From a virus, in IMG/VR virus record IMGVR_UViG_3300017971_000554, positions 1-35,046 of that record: a DNA stretch of 35,046 nucleotides. One strand, written 5' to 3'. The translations under genes were made by a program, and so were the position numbers. Numbering within the stretch: the stretch's first letter is position 1; each line of letters begins with the position of its first letter. The notes beneath the pieces were generated by a model that searched no databases, was not told where the DNA came from, and saw only the letters and a program-made list of their open reading frames with translations. Of this stretch, positions 1 through 6,031 are shown piece after piece.

Positions 1-142
1 CAGCCAGTTGGACAGCCAGTTGTACAGCCAGTTGGACAGCCAGTTGGACAGCCAGTTGGACAGCCAGTTGTACAGCCAGTTGCGCAGCCAGTTGTACAGC
101 CAGTTGGACAGCCAGTTGTACAGCCAGTTGCGCAGCCAGCTT
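1..142 (+). repeat. 12-bp tandem repeat encoding xSQL tetrapeptides
   Basis: About 11.8 contiguous copies of the unit CAGCCAGTTGNN run from the window edge to 142, and the array may continue to the left. Ten bases are invariant; NN is only GA, TA or CG. Read in the gene's frame, each unit gives x-Ser-Gln-Leu with x = Asp (GAC), Tyr (TAC) or Arg (CGC). Variation is therefore confined to the first two bases of one codon. Expansion and contraction by slippage or recombination is likely. Confidence 0.95.
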
Positions 143-865
143 AAAAAAATGAAGTTAGAATATTATCCCGTAGGTTGGTTTTATCAATATGGTAATTGTC
201 GTAGTGGATATTGTGCTTTTTATGATTTTCTAATTTCAGAAGTTAAATCAATAGATAAAAAAACCCAATCTATCTGGGAAATATTCAAAGAAGTAACAAA
301 AAATACACATTATATATTTGTATTCCAAGATTTTGTTTTTATCTCACAAAAACCAGTTGGGTTACATTTTAAGGGTGATGTATTACATAATCAAAATGGA
401 GCGTCTGTAAAATATGCTGATGGATATTCCCTATATGCTTCTAATGGTATTCCTATACCAGAATGGTTAGCGAATACTCCGGCTAATAAACTTGATGCTA
501 AAAAGATAATAGAAGAAGTAAATATTGATGTCAGGCGTGAAGGGATAAACAAGATAGGCGCAAAAAGGATATTAAAATTTCTTAATGCTAAGCCAATAGA
601 TAAATGGACATACAGCAAAACAGGATTATATTATGAGTTGTATAATATGAAAATGGATGGTATTGACAGAAAATACCTATATTATAAACACGCCTCCGGT
701 ATAGAACAGGAATACTTTAGTCCAGTACCGCCAGAAATAAATAAATGTATGGAAGCTTGGGCGTGGAAAATATGGGCAATAGAAAGAGAAGAAATAAAGG
801 ACATACAAGGCAACCATGCACAGGAAGCAATGCTAGAAGCTTGTTTACCCGAATGGGTTGTATGA
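2..865 (+). CDS. DUF6745-like protein with N-terminal xSQL repeat (5' end cut by window)
   Basis: The frame is open to the left edge, so the true start lies outside; an internal ATG at 149 would give a repeat-free version. About 45 residues of xSQL tetrapeptides precede a globular domain of about 240 residues. The segment around residues 130-190 (LHNQNGASVKYADGYSLY, then IPEWL and a later NxDVRREG) matches my memory of the DUF6745 pattern LHNxxGPAVxYxDGWxLYxxxGxxVPxWV...NAEVRR. The C-terminal PPE...EAWAWKIW segment fits as well. The function of that family is unknown. GAGGAGG just before the stop serves the next small gene. Family assignment is from remembered motifs; role unknown. Confidence 0.75.
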   Translation, partial: SQLDSQLYSQLDSQLDSQLDSQLYSQLRSQLYSQLDSQLYSQLRSQLKKMKLEYYPVGWFYQYGNCRSGYCAFYDFLISEVKSIDKKTQSIWEIFKEVTKNTHYIFVFQDFVFISQKPVGLHFKGDVLHNQNGASVKYADGYSLYASNGIPIPEWLANTPANKLDAKKIIEEVNIDVRREGINKIGAKRILKFLNAKPIDKWTYSKTGLYYELYNMKMDGIDRKYLYYKHASGIEQEYFSPVPPEINKCMEAWAWKIWAIEREEIKDIQGNHAQEAMLEACLPEWVV

Positions 866-876
866 GGAGGTAAAAG

Positions 877-996
877 TTGAAAGGGCATGATTTTGTATCA
901 GAGGGAATTATAGACAATGGACATTCAAAATACGGAGCATATCGCTGTATGCGTTGTGGTAAGGTTCATGATTGGCAATACGATTATTCAATATAA
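877..996 (+). CDS. 39-residue single-knuckle (CxxC) micro-protein
   Basis: The start is TTG at 877, chosen because a perfect GAGGAGG lies at 864-870, six bases upstream, and overlaps the stop of the preceding gene. The product ends ...YRCMRCGKVHDWQYDYSI. The CMRCG knuckle looks like half a zinc ribbon; with only two cysteines it may bind metal as a dimer or with histidines. It is one of several tiny Cys-containing proteins in this genome. Function unknown. Confidence 0.6.
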   Translation: MKGHDFVSEGIIDNGHSKYGAYRCMRCGKVHDWQYDYSI

Positions 997-1041
997 ATCA
1001 AAAAAGTAGAGGGGTATTAACCCAAAATAAACAGGAGTGAT

Positions 1042-1107
1042 ATGAAATTCAAATTAATACTTATTATTCTGCTTTTACTGACTATAATTGTCTTAAAAAT
1101 ATTTTGA
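1042..1107 (+). CDS. 21-residue hydrophobic micro-protein
   Basis: AGGAG at 1033-1037 is followed after four bases by ATG. The peptide is almost wholly hydrophobic (residues 5-18 are Leu, Ile, Val and Thr) with Lys at both ends, i.e. a single membrane helix. It sits between two early genes. It could be a small membrane effector or a translated leader with no function. The ribosome site is the main support for it. Confidence 0.4.
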   Translation: MKFKLILIILLLLTIIVLKIF

Positions 1108-1126
1108 AGAAAAATAAAGGTGATGC

Positions 1127-1918
1127 GTGAAAGTAGATTTTAAATTTACAAAAATTAAACATGAAATACTGGAAGCTTTATGTCGTACCCGGATTCCAGG
1201 GGAAGCCCGCCAAGTGCTTGATTGTATAATACGCAAAACTTATGGATTTTCAAAAAAAGAAGACTGGATTGCGCTGAGTCAATTTGTTGTTGCTACAGGC
1301 CTGAGCAAGCCCCGGATTTCTCATAGCTTAAAAAAATTATTTGCTATGAATATCATTGCCAAAAAAGGCAATGGGAAAATAGGTTTACAGACGAACCCGA
1401 ATCTTTGGAAGCCATTGCCAAAAAAGGCAAAGCCAGAAATCATTGCCAAAAAAGGCAAAAAGCTTTGCCAAATAAGGCAAGAGCCTTTGCCTTTATTGGG
1501 TACCACAATAGATAATACTACAATAGATACTACTACAAAAGATAATAATTATAGTAAAGGGGAAGGGAAAGGGAAGGACAAAAATCTTACATTTGAACCG
1601 AAAACACCTTTACAAAAAATCATTGCGTGTTATATGTTTAAGAAGCGCCCAGAACTACAAGATGTAGAACCCGGACAAACAGAAAAAATAAGAGAAATAA
1701 AGAAATGGAATAAACTGAATTATAAAAAGTGGGTTAAATACGCAAACGAACTTTTGGAATATTTTGACGGGGACTATCGCAAAGTTATTGAGTGTATTGA
1801 TGAATTAGGAGAACAATTTGATAAGCTTGGTAATTGGACGCTCGCTGCTGTCGCAAGGGGGGCAAGTGATTGGGAATACAAAGAAAAAAAAGAAAATCAA
1901 GAAGGGGGTAGTTACTAA
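1127..1918 (+). CDS. Lambda O-like replication initiator
   Basis: GTG start preceded by AAGGTGAT. Residues 8-75 match the phage replication protein O N-terminal winged-helix domain: ...EALCRTRIPGEARQVL, IIRKTYGFSKKEDWI, LSQFVVATGLSKPRISHSLKKL. This is the origin-binding half in lambda-type initiators. Residues 77-125 are Lys-rich linker encoded by an iteron cluster. The remaining part to residue 263 is charged and unrecognised; in lambda O the corresponding half contacts the helicase loader. The stop TAA overlaps the next ATG (TAATG). With the RuvC-like gene it forms a replication/recombination pair. The iterons inside the gene are the strongest support for an initiator role. Confidence 0.85.
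   Translation: MKVDFKFTKIKHEILEALCRTRIPGEARQVLDCIIRKTYGFSKKEDWIALSQFVVATGLSKPRISHSLKKLFAMNIIAKKGNGKIGLQTNPNLWKPLPKKAKPEIIAKKGKKLCQIRQEPLPLLGTTIDNTTIDTTTKDNNYSKGEGKGKDKNLTFEPKTPLQKIIACYMFKKRPELQDVEPGQTEKIREIKKWNKLNYKKWVKYANELLEYFDGDYRKVIECIDELGEQFDKLGNWTLAAVARGASDWEYKEKKENQEGGSY
1354..1560 (+). other. Putative replication origin: inverted-repeat iterons plus AT-rich tract
   Basis: Palindromic 16-mers TTGCC-N6-GGCAA occur at 1356-1371, 1415-1430, 1443-1458 (all with A6 in the middle) and 1465-1480 (AAATAA). A half-site TTGCC follows at 1487-1491. Just downstream, 1500-1560 is AT-rich and contains a repeated CTACAATAGATA-type motif. Iterons inside the initiator gene followed by an AT-rich unwinding region is the arrangement of lambda ori. 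The copies fall in all three reading frames of the gene, so DNA, not protein, is conserved. Confidence 0.7.
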
Positions 1919-2415
1919 TGATTTATGTAGGGATTGATCCGGGACTTGATGGAGGCATCGCATTAATTGAAGAGTCGCAAGGAAGTACGCTGTTTGATAT
2001 TCCTGTTATATTTGAGAAGACCAAGAAGGGAAAGCGAAGACGTTATTGTATTCAGGCAATATGTGAAATATTCCGGCACAACATATTGAAGTATTCAAGA
2101 GAAGAAGTTTTTGTTGTACTGGAGAAAGCTCAGGCAATGCCCGGTCAAGGCGTGTCTTCTATGTTCTCAACTGGTCGAGGCTTCGGAATGTATGAAGGTA
2201 TATTGTCAGCATTTCAAGTCAGGCATGATGTTGTACACCCTAAGAAATGGCAGAAAGAATTTTCAATATCCGGCGACACTAAAGCCAAAGCGTTTCAGGT
2301 AGCTCAACAACTATTTCCGGGACAACAATTCACAACAACACGGGGAAGGCTATTAACAGGGCGTTGCGATAGTGTATTGATGGCTGAATACGGCAGGCGC
2401 TTATATAAACCATGA
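1918..2415 (+). CDS. RuvC-like Holliday junction resolvase
   Basis: 165 residues with an RNase H fold signature: the first acidic site is in GIDPGLDGG (D7), the second in VVLEKAQAMPGQG (E69) and a third in GRCDSVLMAEYGRR (D151). KAKAFQVAQQLFP before the last motif is typical of phage RuvC-type resolvases. The enzyme would cut branched DNA during replication, recombination or before packaging. The start ATG overlaps the stop of the initiator gene (TAATG), indicating translational coupling. The length is near the usual 150-175 residues. Confidence 0.88.
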   Translation: MIYVGIDPGLDGGIALIEESQGSTLFDIPVIFEKTKKGKRRRYCIQAICEIFRHNILKYSREEVFVVLEKAQAMPGQGVSSMFSTGRGFGMYEGILSAFQVRHDVVHPKKWQKEFSISGDTKAKAFQVAQQLFPGQQFTTTRGRLLTGRCDSVLMAEYGRRLYKP

Positions 2416-2549
2416 AGAAGAAAAAGAAAGGTTTATTTGTTGATTGCCCGAAATGTAAAAGCTGGAAAACCCGGCTTCTATCTATATTTGAAGTATCTAT
2501 AAAACAGAAAGAAAAATATATTTGCCGGAACTGCGGGCATAAATTTTAA
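2412..2549 (+). CDS. 45-residue zinc-ribbon micro-protein
   Basis: It starts in an ATGA overlap with the resolvase stop. The sequence has a Lys-rich start, then CPKCKSW, then CRNCGHKF at the C-terminus, giving two CxxC knuckles about 26 residues apart, a classical zinc ribbon. It probably binds nucleic acid or a protein partner. No specific family recognised. Confidence 0.7.
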   Translation: MKKKKKGLFVDCPKCKSWKTRLLSIFEVSIKQKEKYICRNCGHKF

Positions 2550-2570
2550 TAAACGGGAGGTGATTAAATA

Positions 2571-2849
2571 ATGGCTCAGGAACAAACAACGATTAAAGGC
2601 TTCGAGAATACCCAGAGCGAACTCGGAAAGCAGGCAACGAAATGCCTAGCAGAAGAGAAGAAACTCCAGGTCCAACAGGCAAAATGCGACTCGGAAAATT
2701 CCGAACTAATGGGATTAATGAAAGAGGAAGGCAAGAAGATCGTCAAGATGAAAACTTCCAACGGGAAAATAGCGATCCTGAAATACAAAAAAACTCATAC
2801 ACGAACCAAAGAGAAAATAGAAATCCGGGAAGTTGAAGACGACGAATAA
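2571..2849 (+). CDS. Hypothetical 92-residue charged protein
   Basis: Preceded by GGGAGGTGAT. The first 60 residues are Gln/Lys/Glu-rich and probably helical (SELGKQATKCLAEEKKLQ...). The end has alternating basic and acidic stretches and finishes EVEDDE. No enzyme motif is visible. It is the last gene of the rightward early block, followed directly by a strong terminator. Function unknown. Confidence 0.65.
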   Translation: MAQEQTTIKGFENTQSELGKQATKCLAEEKKLQVQQAKCDSENSELMGLMKEEGKKIVKMKTSNGKIAILKYKKTHTRTKEKIEIREVEDDE

Positions 2850-2876
2850 AAGCCCTATCAATAAACAGATAAAATA

Positions 2877-2930
2877 AACCCGCTTTATATCAAGTATCGA
2901 AAGTCCTCAAATATAGAGCGGGTTTTTTTT
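2877..2930. terminator. Bidirectional intrinsic terminator between convergent genes
   Basis: A 14-base stem (AACCCGCTTTATAT, 2877-2890, with ATATAGAGCGGGTT, 2911-2924, one G-U pair) closes a loop of about 20 bases. It is followed by T8 on the plus strand. On the minus strand the stem is followed by a shorter TTTATTTT. It separates the rightward gene ending at 2849 from the leftward gene ending at 2929. Confidence 0.85.
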
Positions 2931-3123
2931 ATTCAGCTACATTCCCAACTATAATACCTATTAGCATCATAGCAATTGAAACTGAAAACATAACAAGAGA
3001 AACGCTTCCAGCGTGTTCATCCTTAACAAATGAATAAATAAACGACAAACAAATAGATAATAAAAAAGTAAATATTCCAACCAGTATTAAATAAATCGCT
3101 AACCAGCGTATAGCTTTTTTCAT
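2929..3123 (-). CDS. Small two-helix membrane protein
   Basis: 64 residues. Two hydrophobic segments (about residues 6-32 and 40-61) are separated by a charged turn (KDEHAG). The ribosome site GGAGG precedes the ATG. It starts one base beyond the stop of the gene at 3125-3307, so the two are co-transcribed. The topology resembles small phage membrane proteins such as superinfection-exclusion or holin-like proteins, but there is no distinguishing motif. It lies far from the lysis set, so a lysis role is not favoured. Confidence 0.55.
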   Translation of the reverse strand: MKKAIRWLAIYLILVGIFTFLLSICLSFIYSFVKDEHAGSVSLVMFSVSIAMMLIGIIVGNVAE

Positions 3124-3124
3124 A

Positions 3125-3307
3125 CTATTTAACCTCCGTCAATTTAATATCATCATAAATCTTCTTTAACTCGTGCCAGGTATAAACGACACCGAGAAAA
3201 CTAATCCGGGGACGCCCTGTCAATAACTCTTCTTTCATTGAGTCAATCAATCTTTCAGGCGTTACATTGTAAATCTGCGCTACTGCGTTTAATTCTTCTC
3301 TTGACAT
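3125..3307 (-). CDS. Hypothetical 60-residue protein
   Basis: AAGGAGGA precedes the ATG. Residues 3-28 (REELNAVAQIYNVTPERLIDSMKEEL) look like a small helical DNA- or protein-binding unit; the rest is ISFLGVVYTWHELKKIYDDIK. No family recognised. It is part of the leftward set of small genes, and its upstream leader can form two mutually interleaved hairpins. Confidence 0.55.
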   Translation of the reverse strand: MSREELNAVAQIYNVTPERLIDSMKEELLTGRPRISFLGVVYTWHELKKIYDDIKLTEVK

Positions 3308-3321
3308 TGATTCCTCCTTGT

Positions 3322-3375
3322 CTTCCTTGTAGGATCATAGCGGGTACACCGCAAGGAAGGCCCAGCGTACCCGCT
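3322..3375 (-). promoter_or_regulatory. Leader with two interleaved hairpins
   Basis: Stem A pairs AGCGGGTAC (3339-3347) with GTACCCGCT (3367-3375), nine perfect pairs. Stem B pairs CTTCCTTG (3322-3329) with CAAGGAAG (3352-3359), eight perfect pairs. The arms alternate, so the stems form a pseudoknot or two alternative folds. The segment lies just before the ribosome site of the gene at 3307. There is no T tract on the minus strand, so it is not a plain intrinsic terminator. Confidence 0.45.
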
Positions 3376-3381
3376 TTGTAT

Positions 3382-3615
3382 TTATTGTCCTTTGTTTATG
3401 CTTGCCATTATCCCAAACTCTTCACATATTATACAAGGTAAAAATACTCCTTGATACCATTCGTCGAAATCTTTTTCATAATATCCTAGTTCATCTGATC
3501 CGGCTTGTTTAGTGTTTCCCCATTCATTATTAAAATCTTCATCACTTCCGAGCAAGTCTATAAATTCAGCCCTTGCTATTTCTTTGATTTTTTCCCCTTG
3601 TTCTGATCTAATCAT
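3382..3615 (-). CDS. Hypothetical acidic 77-residue protein
   Basis: GGGAGG lies eight bases before the ATG. The product is rich in Glu and Asp and contains an FLPCIICEEFG segment with a CxxC pair. No family recognised. It belongs to the leftward operon, between two hairpin-containing intergenic stretches. A role as a small inhibitor of a host protein would fit its size and acidity, but that is only a guess. Confidence 0.55.
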   Translation of the reverse strand: MIRSEQGEKIKEIARAEFIDLLGSDEDFNNEWGNTKQAGSDELGYYEKDFDEWYQGVFLPCIICEEFGIMASINKGQ

Positions 3616-3645
3616 AATTAAAACCTCCCTTGTTTTTATTTAAGA

Positions 3646-3682
3646 CTTCTATTCCTGCCCGCTTATACGAGCAGGATAGAAG
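3646..3682 (-). promoter_or_regulatory. Hairpin between leftward genes
   Basis: CTTCTAT(T)CCTGC at 3646-3658 pairs with GCAGGATAGAAG at 3671-3682, with a single bulged base and a 12-base loop. It lies between the stop of the 247-residue gene and the ribosome site of the next leftward gene. No run of T follows on the minus strand, so RNA stabilisation or weak termination is more likely than strong termination. Confidence 0.45.
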
Positions 3683-3696
3683 CCCCCCTATACCTC

Positions 3697-4440
3697 TTAA
3701 ATAGCTGTTTTTAGCTCTTTTATAGCCTGTAATGCTTCGCCTCTTGTCTTATGCCCTTGGAAAGCTCCCAGCGTGTCAATGCTGCCGGAATTACGCATAA
3801 AACGAGCGCTATATAGCCGGGGTTCCGTGTCATGTTGTTCACTTGTAACAAAGAACCAGCCAGGCACGTCGTTATATTTACCGGCTTTCCCTTTAGTTTC
3901 AAGCTTGCAATTGAAAAACCGCATACTTGAACCACTAAAAAAGTAATAGCCCATACTTTTGTTAATATATTTTATTTCCCGCTTGTTTATATCGCCATTA
4001 ACTTCATAAGGCGTTTTTTGCCTTGCGTGTGCTTCTGGTTGATCCGTCAATATATAAAGTGTGTTGTTTTTGCCTTCTTCGCCTTTATATATCAGTTTAA
4101 GCCCTATTGCTTCGATTACTTTTTCAATACAACTGAAGCCACAAGCGCCGTCAAGCCTGACTCTTTTTTCTTTGCTGTTGTAAGTCATACCATAAAACCC
4201 GTGTTTATGATGTTTGTAGTTTTTCCCGTTCCAAGTGCTGCTTGCTTTCCTTTTAATCTTCATTAATTCAGGCTGGAACGCTGAAACAATGAACCGGGCA
4301 AGGACTGATCCTTTCATGTCATAGCCCCCGCCGTCTACTGATTCAACTTTCATGCCGTCCACGTATAACGAACAGATATTATATCCGTACGTGCCCCGTC
4401 CTCTTGATACGCTCCACTTAAAATTTAATACTTTTTCCAT
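3697..4440 (-). CDS. Hypothetical phage protein, possibly DUF7447-like C-terminus
   Basis: 247 residues, ATG preceded by GGGAG. The N-terminal part (FKWSVSRGRGTYGYNICSLY, then VDGGGYDMKGSVLARF) resembles a conserved phage protein I have seen in many tailed phages without assigned function. The C-terminal 90 residues (YFFSGSSMRFFNCKL, GWFFVTSEQHD, GAFQGHKTRGEALQAI) resemble the DUF7447 type; this is a memory-based guess. A central patch HHKHGFYGMTY is His-rich. It is the largest gene of the leftward operon and has no visible catalytic motif. Confidence 0.7.
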   Translation of the reverse strand: MEKVLNFKWSVSRGRGTYGYNICSLYVDGMKVESVDGGGYDMKGSVLARFIVSAFQPELMKIKRKASSTWNGKNYKHHKHGFYGMTYNSKEKRVRLDGACGFSCIEKVIEAIGLKLIYKGEEGKNNTLYILTDQPEAHARQKTPYEVNGDINKREIKYINKSMGYYFFSGSSMRFFNCKLETKGKAGKYNDVPGWFFVTSEQHDTEPRLYSARFMRNSGSIDTLGAFQGHKTRGEALQAIKELKTAI

Positions 4441-4461
4441 TGTTTTAAATCTCCCTTGTTT

Positions 4462-4650
4462 TTAGATTTGTTTGCTGATTGCTTCAATGCTCACCTCCTT
4501 TTGTAAATCTTTTATTGTGTTGATCCGATTAAATTGAAAAACCCTGTTAAGCAAACAATGGCTAAATTGTCTCAAGCTTACGCTCAAGCTTAACAGGGTT
4601 TCAGGTAATTTATGATTAAAAAATCTTGAGACTTTGTTTATTTTAGCCAT
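4462..4650 (-). CDS. Possible 62-residue leader-encoded protein (doubtful)
   Basis: ATG at 4650 lies only about ten bases after the expected start of transcription from the promoter at 4667-4695, with a poor ribosome site (AGG). The product (MAKINKVSRFF...KQI) is basic and has no known domain. The frame runs straight through a 14-bp terminator-like hairpin. The RNA structure may be the real function and the frame accidental. An unusually strong AAGGAGGTGA lies inside its 3' end. Confidence 0.3.
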   Translation of the reverse strand: MAKINKVSRFFNHKLPETLLSLSVSLRQFSHCLLNRVFQFNRINTIKDLQKEVSIEAISKQI

Positions 4651-4661
4651 TGTCTTAACCT
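4530..4661 (-). ncRNA. Structured leader or small RNA of the leftward operon
   Basis: From the predicted start near 4660 the minus-strand RNA would be about 125 nt, ending at a T5 tract. Stem A: AAACCCTGTTAAGC (4539-4552) with GCTTAACAGGGTTT (4588-4601), 14 perfect pairs. Stem B: ACAATGGCTAAA (4555-4566) with TTTAGCCATTGT (4642-4653), 12 pairs, plus TCTCAAG (4570-4576) with CTTGAGA (4625-4631). The arms of A and B alternate along the RNA. CTCAAGCTTA is also directly repeated at 4571 and 4585. It could act as an attenuator or as a free small RNA. Confidence 0.45.
4535..4601 (-). terminator. Terminator/attenuator in the leftward leader
   Basis: On the minus strand a perfect stem (GCTTAACAGGG with CCCTGTTAAGC) runs directly into TTTTT and then CAATTT. 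It lies about 60-120 bases downstream of the promoter and upstream of all recognised leftward genes, so it would limit their expression unless bypassed. Confidence 0.55.
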
Positions 4662-4666
4662 AGTAT

Positions 4667-4695
4667 ATATTAACACATATTCCGGTATTTGTCAA
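4667..4695 (-). promoter_or_regulatory. Sigma70 promoter, leftward
   Basis: On the minus strand a consensus -35 TTGACA (4695-4690) is followed by 17 bases and a -10 TAATAT (4672-4667). Transcription would start near 4660 and read the structured leader and the leftward genes. Confidence 0.7.
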
Positions 4696-4999
4696 GGCTT
4701 TTAAAAAAAAACTCATAATCATATATTAGCTCATAAATACCCTCTTTTATCGTCGGAAAACTAAAACATAATATAAACCTCTAAAATATACCTTGAAAAA
4801 TTAACCCTTGACAACTATAATATATTATGTTATATATGTATCAAATGACAAACACTAAACTATATAACAACCATTTATATATAAAACATTATAAGCTTGT
4901 ATGTTCTTTATGGCGTATTGTTGTTAAGCCTTTCGTATCTAGTATCTATGTATCTATAGTTCCGTAAGCTCTTACTCTTTCGTAACTACAGGATCGTAA
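4696..4999. other. AT-rich divergent intergenic control region
   Basis: No gene is seen here. The stretch 4700-4800 is very AT-rich. Three direct copies of GTATCTA lie at 4935-4941, 4942-4948 and 4950-4956 in the leader of the terminase gene, spaced like operator half-sites. No repressor gene is adjacent. The region is a plausible switch point between leftward and late transcription. Confidence 0.45.
4808..4836 (+). promoter_or_regulatory. Sigma70 promoter, rightward
   Basis: TTGACA at 4808-4813, a 17-base spacer, then TATATA at 4831-4836, in a very AT-rich tract. It would drive the small-terminase gene and the late operon. It is divergent from the leftward promoter, with about 110 bases between the two -35 boxes. 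Confidence 0.6.
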
Positions 5000-5509
5000 A
5001 TGTCTAAAACTAAAAATCACAAATCTAAAAAACTTCATTACTCACCTAAGCAAATCACTAAAAAGAAAATTAAAACTCATATCGATGAGAAAACTAAAAC
5101 CTTAGTTATCTCTTTACTCATTCAAGGCTTATCTCTTAGACACGTATCTCAAAAATTGACAGAGGCTAATATAAAACTAACGCATGAAGCTATTAGACAT
5201 ATCAAAATTAAGAACTTGGCTCACATTGACAAAGTTAAAAAGGAAAATAGAGAGATAATGCTTGAGACTGATAACGAAAAATATAAAAAGGTTGTCTCTG
5301 GGTTCCTGGACGTAACACGTAGAGCAGTTAACCATATCACCGACAAGAAGCTAGAAGAATCGAGCGGGGCAGCATTAGCCACTATTGCGGGGATCATGAC
5401 AGATAAACACGCTCTAGCTTCTGGAGGGCCTACGGATAGAGTCGAAATCAAGTTCAAGAGTAAAGGCGATATGCTGGATTATATCAGGAAGCGCAAGGAT
5501 AAAAAATGA
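5000..5509 (+). CDS. Putative terminase small subunit
   Basis: 169 residues: a very basic start, a helix-turn-helix-like segment at about residues 40-72 (LIQGLSLRHVSQKL...THEAIRHIKIK), a central helical region, and a C-terminal TDRVEIKFKSKGDMLDYI that resembles the tails of small terminases. Position supports it: it is the first late gene and lies two small genes before the large terminase. It would recognise the packaging site and load TerL. An alternative is another DNA-binding phage protein. Confidence 0.65.
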   Translation: MSKTKNHKSKKLHYSPKQITKKKIKTHIDEKTKTLVISLLIQGLSLRHVSQKLTEANIKLTHEAIRHIKIKNLAHIDKVKKENREIMLETDNEKYKKVVSGFLDVTRRAVNHITDKKLEESSGAALATIAGIMTDKHALASGGPTDRVEIKFKSKGDMLDYIRKRKDKK

Positions 5510-5782
5510 ATGTAAACAAGCCTTGTAAACAGATTATTGTAAACTTATCAAGAGGCGTAAACGTTTTGTCTTCCGTTTGCTATATGACTTTATCCCGTGT
5601 AAACGTTTTGTCGGGTTTTGGTTCCGATAATAAGTTATTATGTTATGCGGGCATTTCGCATTTTAAGAGCTTTTTTTCTGTATGCCTGGAATTTGTATAT
5701 AAGAGTTTGGTATCAATCGGGGGAAAGTCGGTGGAAATCATTATATGTTCTGGACAGATTTTCCCCGTAAAAGGATATTAAA
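5510..5782 (+). other. Non-coding stretch with repeated GTAAAC: candidate packaging site
   Basis: GTAAAC occurs at 5512, 5525, 5539, 5557 and 5599. The last two are part of a 14-base direct repeat, GTAAACGTTTTGTC, at 5557-5570 and 5599-5612, which contains the palindrome AAACGTTT. A weak GGGGAAA/TTTTCCCC inverted repeat follows at about 5731-5767. A 91-codon frame crosses the region but looks non-coding. Sites for packaging enzymes often lie in or next to the small-terminase gene, so a cos/pac role is plausible. Confidence 0.5.
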
Positions 5783-6031
5783 ATGCAAGGAATAAAAACG
5801 TTGGTATATCATTTGGACAAGAACGACAATATGGATTTGGATTTTGAGAAGATGATACGGTTGGAGATAGAGAGGCTTTTACATAGCGGGCATAAGGACA
5901 CGTTGAACGTAATTGATTACGACAAATATTTTTCAGGAATAGTTGGAGTGGATAGGTACAAGAAGAGCATAACGTTTATAAAGAAGGAGCAGGAGGCGCA
6001 ATGCGAGACGCAACCTTTGCAAGATTCATAG
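5783..6031 (+). CDS. Hypothetical 82-residue protein upstream of TerL
   Basis: AAAGGATATT precedes the ATG. The product is charged and probably helical (DLDFEKMIRLEIERLLHSGHKD), with a tail KKEQEAQCETQPLQDS that lies in the overlap with the next gene and may be dispensable. No family recognised. The 31-base overlap downstream suggests coupling to the next gene. Confidence 0.6.
   Translation: MQGIKTLVYHLDKNDNMDLDFEKMIRLEIERLLHSGHKDTLNVIDYDKYFSGIVGVDRYKKSITFIKKEQEAQCETQPLQDS

Noticed and set aside
1-142. CRISPR-like array
   Set aside because: The 12-bp units are contiguous with no spacers and are translated in frame as tetrapeptides.
4018-4266. 82-codon plus-strand frame
   Set aside because: Opposite the 247-residue leftward gene, with no ribosome site and an implausible Phe/Cys-rich product.
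4696-4999. Second replication origin in the AT-rich divergent region
   Set aside because: AT-richness is explained by two promoters, and the only repeats are three short GTATCTA copies; the iteron cluster at 1356 is a better candidate.
5506-5781. 91-codon frame after the small-terminase gene
   Set aside because: It overlaps the stop by ATGA, but the product has only three acidic residues, is Cys/Ser/Phe-rich, and runs through perfect DNA repeats. It looks like translated non-coding DNA; kept as a possible packaging site.
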